From Thalassolituus sp. (GTDB lineage: Bacteria > Pseudomonadota > Gammaproteobacteria > Pseudomonadales > Oceanobacteraceae), in the NCBI GenBank assembly GCA_029212275.1, contig JARGOI010000106.1, forward strand, positions 1-8,012: a stretch of DNA of 8,012 bases, written 5' to 3'. Below are positions 4,156 to 8,012 of this stretch, one piece after another (the first letter of the stretch is position 1; every line of letters begins with the position of its first letter). Under the pieces are notes generated by a model, which worked only from the letters and a program-made list of their open reading frames with translations, did not search any database and had not been told where the DNA came from. Made by a program: the position numbers and the translations under genes.

Positions 4156-7100
4156 ATGGCTTACTCATATACTGAGAAAAAACGTATCCGTAAGGATTTC
4201 GGTAAATTACCGAGTGTCATGGATGTGCCGTACTTACTGGCAATCCAACTAGACTCTTATCGCAAGTTTTTGCAAGAAGGTGCCGTTGCGGATGAACGCA
4301 ATGATGTCGGCCTTCATGCCGCTTTTAAATCTGTATTCCCAATCGTAAGTTATTCTGGGAACGCAGCGTTGGAGTATGTGAGCTACCGTTTAGGTACGCC
4401 AACCTTTGATGAAAAGGAATGTATGCTCCGTGGTGTGACCTTTGCTGCGCCGTTGCGCGTCAAAGTACGTTTGATCATTTATGATAAAGAATCGTCCACC
4501 AAAGCCATTAAAGACATTAAAGAGCAAGAAGTGTACATGGGCGAAATGCCCCTGATGACTGATAACGGTACCTTTATTATTAATGGTACTGAGCGTGTTA
4601 TCGTGTCTCAGTTACACCGCTCCCCTGGTGTTTTCTTCGATCACGATAAAGGCAAGACTCACTCGTCTGGAAAGCTGCTATATAACGCACGTGTCATTCC
4701 TTACCGTGGTTCTTGGTTGGACTTCGAGTTCGATCCTAAAGACATGGTCTTTGTTCGTATTGACCGTCGTCGTAAATTACCAGCCACCATTCTTTTGCGT
4801 GCTCTTGACTTTAGCACCGAAGAAATTTTGGCAACCTTCTTTGATAACGACGAATGGCGTTTCACCAAAGAAGGCGCAATGCTGAAACTGATTCCATCAC
4901 GTCTACGTGGTGAAACTGCAGCATTTGACATCAAAGATAACGACGGCAACGTGATTGTAGAAGCGACTCGTCGCATTACAGCACGTCACATTCGTCAGTT
5001 GGAAAAGTCAGATGTCAAAGAATTGCCTGTGCCAGTAGATTACCTTCTAGGTAAGGCCGTGGCTAAAGACATCGTTGACAGCAAAACTGGTGAAGTTTTG
5101 GCATCCGCCAACGACGAGATCACTGCTGAAACGTTGGCTGCCTTTGCCGAATCAAAAGTGAAATCGTTTGAAACGATTTACACTAATGAGTTGGATTGCG
5201 GTCCGTTCTTGTCTGACACATTGCGCATTGATCCAACCAGCAACCGTTTGGAAGCCTTGGTTGAAATCTACCGCATGATGCGCCCTGGCGAGCCACCAAC
5301 AAAAGAAAGCGCAGAGTCGTTGTTTGAGAACTTATTCTTCTCTGACGAACGTTATGACTTATCTGCCGTTGGTCGTATGAAGTTTAACCGTCGTATTGGC
5401 CGTGATGAAATCACTGGTTCTGGTACGTTGGGCAAAGACGACATCATTGCCGTAGTAAAAACCTTAATTGGTATTCGTAACGGTCTAGGCATCGTTGATG
5501 ATATCGACCACTTGGGTAACCGTCGTATCCGTTCGGTTGGCGAGATGGCTGAAAACCAATTCCGCGTCGGTCTTGTTCGTGTTGAACGTGCCGTCCGTGA
5601 GCGTCTGTCGATGGCTGAATCTGAAGGCTTGATGCCACAAGATTTGATCAACGCCAAGCCAGTTGCTGCTGCTGTGAAAGAATTCTTTGGTTCTTCTCAG
5701 TTATCTCAGTTTATGGATCAGAACAACCCGCTTTCAGAAGTTACGCACAAGCGTCGTATTTCTGCATTAGGGCCAGGTGGTTTGACTCGTGAACGTGCTG
5801 GTTTCGAAGTTCGTGACGTACACGCGACTCACTACGGACGTGTTTGTCCGATTGAGACGCCAGAAGGTCCAAACATCGGTTTGATCAACTCGTTGTCTTC
5901 TTATGCTCGCACCAACGAGTATGGTTTCTTAGAAACACCTTATCGCAAAGTGTTCGACGGTACTGTGTCTGACGAAATCATCTACGTGTCTGCGATTGAA
6001 GAAGCTGATTATGTTATTGCACAGGCGTCTGTGCCTACGGATGAAAATGGCCGCCTGCAAGGTGACCTGATCTCGGTTCGTCATCAAAACGAATTTACCG
6101 TGATGGATCCGATCAACGTAACGCTGATGGACGTATCGCCACAGCAGGTTGTTTCGATTGCGGCGTCGTTGATTCCGTTCCTAGAACACGATGATGCTAA
6201 CCGAGCCTTGATGGGTTCGAACATGCAGCGTCAAGCCGTTCCTACTTTGCGCTCGCAAAAGCCATTAGTGGGTACCGGTATCGAACGTTCTGTGGCATCG
6301 GATTCGGGTGTGTGTGTGGTGGCGCGACGCGGCGGTGTGATCGATTCTGTTGATGCATCTCGTGTGGTTGTGAAAGTTCATGATGATGAAACCGTGGCTG
6401 GTGAAGCCGGTGTCGACATTTACAACTTAACCAAGTACACCCGTTCTAACCAAAATACCTGTATTAACCAGCGTCCGTTGGTTAAAGCAGGCGATACCAT
6501 TGCACGCGGTGACATCATGGCCGACGGTCCGTCGGTAGATTTGGGTGAATTGGCCTTGGGCCAAAACTTCCGTATCGCTTTCATGCCTTGGAATGGTTTT
6601 AACTTCGAAGACTCGATTTTGTTGTCTGAGCGCGTTGCTCAGGAAGACCGCTTAACCACGATCCACATTCAGGAACTGACCTGTGTGGCGCGTGATACTA
6701 AGCTGGGCGCAGAAGAAATCAGTTCCGATATTCCTAACGTCGGTGAAGCCGCGCTGGGCAAATTGGACGAGTCAGGCATTGTTTATATCGGTGCCGAAGT
6801 GAAGCCGGGTGACATTCTGGTCGGTAAAGTGACGCCAAAAGGCGAAACACAGCTTACTCCAGAAGAGAAACTGCTACGTGCCATCTTTGGTGAAAAAGCG
6901 TCGGATGTTAAAGACACATCATTGCGCGTTAAAACAGGTACGTACGGTACCGTTATTGACGTGCAAGTGTTTACTCGTGATGGCGTTGATAAAGATCAAC
7001 GTGCTAAAGACATCGAAAAAATGCAGCTCGACGAGGTTCGTAAAGACCTTAACGAAGAAATGCGTATTGTTCGTGGTGCTACCTTTGAGCGTTTAAATCG

Positions 7101-8012
7101 TGCCTTGTTAGGCCAAGAAGTGAACGCTGCACCAGGCTTGAAGAAAGGCGCCAAAATTGACGCCGATTATCTAGCTTCTTTAGAACTCGAGCAGTGGTTT
7201 AAGATCGTACCTAAAGATGCAGCCTTAGCCGAAATGGTTGAGAAAGCTGAACAGTACGTTGCAGACCGTGCGAAAGCTTTGGATGAGAAATTCGAAGATA
7301 AGAAACGCAAACTGCAAACCGGCGATGACTTAGCACCTGGCGTTCTGAAGATTGTTAAGGTGTACCTTGCAATCAAACGGAAGATCCAGCCTGGTGATAA
7401 AATGGCTGGTCGTCACGGTAACAAAGGGGTTATTTCGGCGATCAAACCGATCGAAGATATGCCTTACGATGCCAACGGTACCCCTGTTGATATCGTACTG
7501 AACCCACTGGGTGTACCGTCGCGTATGAACGTTGGTCAGATCATGGAAATCCACCTTGGCTTAGCGGCTAAAGGTTTGGGTGAAAAGATCGAGCGTATGA
7601 TCAAAGAACAGCAAGAAATCGCCAAGTTGCGTGCTTTGCTGGACGAGATCTACAACGGTGGCGATGGTCGAATTGAAGATTTAGACAGCTTCTCTGATGC
7701 TGACATTCTTGAGTTAGCCAACAACTTGCGTGGTGGTGTGCCAATGGCTACGCCAGCATTTGATGGTGCGAAAGAAAGTGAAATTAAGCGCATGTTGCGT
7801 CTTGCCGATCAGCCTGAGTCAGGTCAAATGACCTTATTTGATGGCCGTACCGGTGAAGCCTTCGACCGTGAAGTAACCGTAGGTTACATGTACATGTTGA
7901 AACTTAACCACTTGGTTGACGACAAAATGCACGCTCGTTCTACCGGTTCATACAGCTTGGTTACTCAGCAGCCGCTGGGTGGTAAAGCACAGTTCGGTGG
8001 TCAGCGTTTCGG
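4156..8012 (+). CDS. rpoB: DNA-directed RNA polymerase subunit beta, 3' truncated by window edge
   Basis: RpoB forms one pincer of RNA polymerase and part of its active centre. The frame is open from ATG 4156 (MAYSYTEKKRIRKDFGK) to the edge: 1285 complete codons ending in QRF, with about 72 more expected from E. coli. Landmarks: QEVYMGEMPLMTDNGTFIING near the N-terminus; the rifampicin region GSSQLSQFMDQNNPLSEVTH from residue 512; CPIETPEGPNIGLINS; FNFEDSI with Glu818/Asp819 (E. coli 813/814); a lineage-variable insertion at about 956-1055; and GDKMAGRHGNKG (1080-1091) with Lys1082 and Lys1090, matching E. coli Lys1065/1073. It is about 15 residues longer than E. coli up to this point. There is no frameshift or intein. 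rpoC is expected next. Confidence 0.99.
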   Translation, partial: MAYSYTEKKRIRKDFGKLPSVMDVPYLLAIQLDSYRKFLQEGAVADERNDVGLHAAFKSVFPIVSYSGNAALEYVSYRLGTPTFDEKECMLRGVTFAAPLRVKVRLIIYDKESSTKAIKDIKEQEVYMGEMPLMTDNGTFIINGTERVIVSQLHRSPGVFFDHDKGKTHSSGKLLYNARVIPYRGSWLDFEFDPKDMVFVRIDRRRKLPATILLRALDFSTEEILATFFDNDEWRFTKEGAMLKLIPSRLRGETAAFDIKDNDGNVIVEATRRITARHIRQLEKSDVKELPVPVDYLLGKAVAKDIVDSKTGEVLASANDEITAETLAAFAESKVKSFETIYTNELDCGPFLSDTLRIDPTSNRLEALVEIYRMMRPGEPPTKESAESLFENLFFSDERYDLSAVGRMKFNRRIGRDEITGSGTLGKDDIIAVVKTLIGIRNGLGIVDDIDHLGNRRIRSVGEMAENQFRVGLVRVERAVRERLSMAESEGLMPQDLINAKPVAAAVKEFFGSSQLSQFMDQNNPLSEVTHKRRISALGPGGLTRERAGFEVRDVHATHYGRVCPIETPEGPNIGLINSLSSYARTNEYGFLETPYRKVFDGTVSDEIIYVSAIEEADYVIAQASVPTDENGRLQGDLISVRHQNEFTVMDPINVTLMDVSPQQVVSIAASLIPFLEHDDANRALMGSNMQRQAVPTLRSQKPLVGTGIERSVASDSGVCVVARRGGVIDSVDASRVVVKVHDDETVAGEAGVDIYNLTKYTRSNQNTCINQRPLVKAGDTIARGDIMADGPSVDLGELALGQNFRIAFMPWNGFNFEDSILLSERVAQEDRLTTIHIQELTCVARDTKLGAEEISSDIPNVGEAALGKLDESGIVYIGAEVKPGDILVGKVTPKGETQLTPEEKLLRAIFGEKASDVKDTSLRVKTGTYGTVIDVQVFTRDGVDKDQRAKDIEKMQLDEVRKDLNEEMRIVRGATFERLNRALLGQEVNAAPGLKKGAKIDADYLASLELEQWFKIVPKDAALAEMVEKAEQYVADRAKALDEKFEDKKRKLQTGDDLAPGVLKIVKVYLAIKRKIQPGDKMAGRHGNKGVISAIKPIEDMPYDANGTPVDIVLNPLGVPSRMNVGQIMEIHLGLAAKGLGEKIERMIKEQQEIAKLRALLDEIYNGGDGRIEDLDSFSDADILELANNLRGGVPMATPAFDGAKESEIKRMLRLADQPESGQMTLFDGRTGEAFDREVTVGYMYMLKLNHLVDDKMHARSTGSYSLVTQQPLGGKAQFGGQRF
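5689..5772 (+). other. rpoB: Rifampicin-resistance determining region of rpoB, wild-type residues
   Basis: Residues 512-539 correspond to E. coli 507-534. The main resistance positions carry the sensitive residues: Gln518 (E. coli 513), Asp521 (516), His531 (526), Arg534 (529), Ser536 (531) and Leu538 (533). The only difference I see from my recollection of E. coli is Val for Ile at E. coli 524, a conservative change not known to me as a resistance allele. The sequence therefore predicts a rifampicin-sensitive polymerase. Confidence 0.85.

Noticed and set aside
4583..4885. 100-codon plus-strand frame within rpoB
   Set aside because: It is out of frame inside an intact, strongly conserved rpoB and has no recognisable protein features.
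5689..5772. Possible rifampicin-resistance substitutions
   Set aside because: All principal resistance positions carry the sensitive residues; only a conservative Ile-to-Val change at E. coli position 524 was seen.
7021..7323. Variable stretch of RpoB as a possible inserted domain or intein
   Set aside because: It matches the position and character of the known lineage-variable insertion of proteobacterial RpoB, stays in frame and has no intein splice motifs.
4156..8012. Search for frameshift, stop or insertion within rpoB
   Set aside because: The frame was read through by eye to the edge with continuous family similarity and no interruption.

Overview
The window is a stretch of core bacterial chromosome carrying the classic tuf / secE-nusG / rplKAJL-rpoB cluster, all on the + strand. 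Every complete protein resembles its Gammaproteobacterial homologue closely. The tuf - tRNA-Trp - secE order, the moderate GC content and an RpoB running about 15 residues longer than the E. coli protein suggest the Pseudomonas/Oceanospirillales side of that class, perhaps a marine member. That placement is inference; genus cannot be fixed from the sequence alone.

Layout: (1) 1-269 is the 3' end of an EF-Tu gene, closed by a strong hairpin terminator. (2) 315-527 is a gene-free spacer that ends in a candidate stable-RNA promoter with a GC-rich discriminator. (3) 528-603 is tRNA-Trp(CCA), followed by a UUCG-capped hairpin with a short T run. (4) secE and nusG are tightly spaced. (5) rplK and rplA overlap by one base (TAATG), behind a 77-base leader that probably carries the L1 feedback site. 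(6) A 220-base leader holds an L10-leader-type RNA with a kink-turn-like internal loop; rplJ (GTG start) and rplL follow. (7) A 220-base gap contains a perfect 10-bp hairpin and then an intrinsic terminator, the expected attenuator between r-protein and RNA polymerase genes. (8) rpoB runs off the right edge with 1285 residues present and an intact reading frame.

The genes serve the two central machines of expression. L11, L1, L10 and L7/L12 form the L1 stalk and the GTPase-associated stalk of the 50S subunit, which EF-Tu contacts. NusG couples RNA polymerase, whose beta subunit is RpoB, to the ribosome. SecE is a subunit of the protein-export channel. Control appears to sit in the non-coding gaps: feedback by r-proteins, a partial terminator, and possible processing hairpins.

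No mobile element, CRISPR array, phage gene, intein or unknown protein was found, and I see no previously undescribed system. The observations most worth a second look are RNA-level: a 12-base motif shared by the rplJ and rplL leaders, an in-operon terminator-like hairpin just ahead of secE, and several uncatalogued hairpins in the leaders.
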